From: Candidatus Altimarinota bacterium
GTDB taxonomy: Bacteria; Patescibacteriota; Gracilibacteria; UBA4473
Direction: 5' to 3'
Assembly: GCA_027028725.1 (NCBI GenBank)
Contig: JALVIB010000082.1
Location: forward strand, 1-21,142
DNA: 21,142 nt
The number at the start of each line of letters is the position of its first letter. Positions within the stretch are counted from its first letter, which is position 1. This document shows positions 21,003 to 21,142 of this stretch, one piece after another. A program made the translations under genes and the position numbers. The notes under the pieces were generated by a model that was not told the DNA's origin, made no database searches, and saw nothing but the letters and a program-made list of their open reading frames with translations.

Positions 21003-21027
21003 GTAGGGGCGATTCCTTGTGGTCGCC
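21003..21027. repeat. GTAG-bounded hairpin, second copy
   Basis: GTAGGGGCGATTCCTTGTGG followed by TCGCC is the reverse complement of the element at 6545-6569 with two or three changes. Confidence 0.75.
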
Positions 21028-21142
21028 TATTAATTTAAATTCTTGGCAGGTGTAACTTTTTGGGTGCGTAAAAATGGAGTATTTATGCATGAATAGTAGG
21101 ATAAAGGGGAAATATTTATAACCCCAAATAAAAAATGAGTAA
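21028..21142. other. Right edge, possible start of a gene
   Basis: No complete gene is visible. The last eight bases (ATGAGTAA) follow an A-rich run like the leaders of other genes here, so a plus-strand gene might begin at 21135, but too little is present to tell. Confidence 0.25.

Noticed and set aside
1..21142. Alternative genetic code with TGA read as glycine (as in Gracilibacteria-type code 25)
   Set aside because: Full-length PurL, PurF, AckA and the giant protein read through without any in-frame TGA and with normal glycine codons, as expected for the standard code.

Overview
The window is AT-rich bacterial DNA carrying ordinary housekeeping genes in the standard genetic code: purF, purQ, purL, ackA, tRNA-Glu(CTC) and tRNA-Arg(TCT). 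It also carries genes typical of uncultivated small-genome lineages: a PrgI-like plus TraC/VirB4-N-like pair, a type IV prepilin-like protein, a TM-helix-repeat membrane protein and a very large coiled-coil protein. Start codons lack Shine-Dalgarno sequences and sit behind A-rich or near-zero leaders, and intergenic DNA is packed with small palindromes. I infer a Candidate Phyla Radiation (Patescibacteria)-type organism. No ribosomal RNA or other marker is present, so this is an inference.

Layout. 1-2060: secreted protein (-), repeat-filled gap, GT2 glycosyltransferase (+) whose 3' end runs antisense into tRNA-Glu (-). 2100-3360: PrgI-like and TraC-like genes (+) from one strong promoter. 3367-5160: ackA then a prepilin-like gene (-). 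5263-7335: small unknown gene (+), motif-built terminator, membrane protein (-), repeat cluster, GNAT-like gene (+). 7332-11292: purQ then a PurS-PurL fusion gene (-). 11733-12680: CaCA-family exchanger (+). 12681-13127: repeats and tRNA-Arg. 13224-17291: 1355-residue coiled-coil protein (+). 17294-18110: RelB/DinJ-MazF toxin-antitoxin pair between direct repeats. 18080-18964: Wzz-like protein (-). 19372-20871: purF (-). The three pur genes encode step 1 (PurF) and the FGAM synthase step (PurL+PurQ) of purine synthesis, but about 8 kb of unrelated genes lies between purF and purQ.

The outstanding signal is a highly iterated motif, core TCCCGCGA/TCGCGGGA, usually AATCCCGCGAAA in A/T flanks. 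I count about 58 copies of the 8-mer by eye, roughly one per 360 bp, in both orientations, inside genes in several reading frames and between genes. It forms a convergent-gene terminator, fills the -35/-10 spacer of three promoters, brackets hairpin cassettes, occurs three times in an apparent 80-90 bp insertion in ackA, and encodes the residues at a prepilin cleavage site. It behaves like a DNA-level signal (uptake sequence, chromosome-organising site or HIP1-like iterated palindrome). Several other palindromic repeat families are present, two of them apparently inserted in frame in purL.
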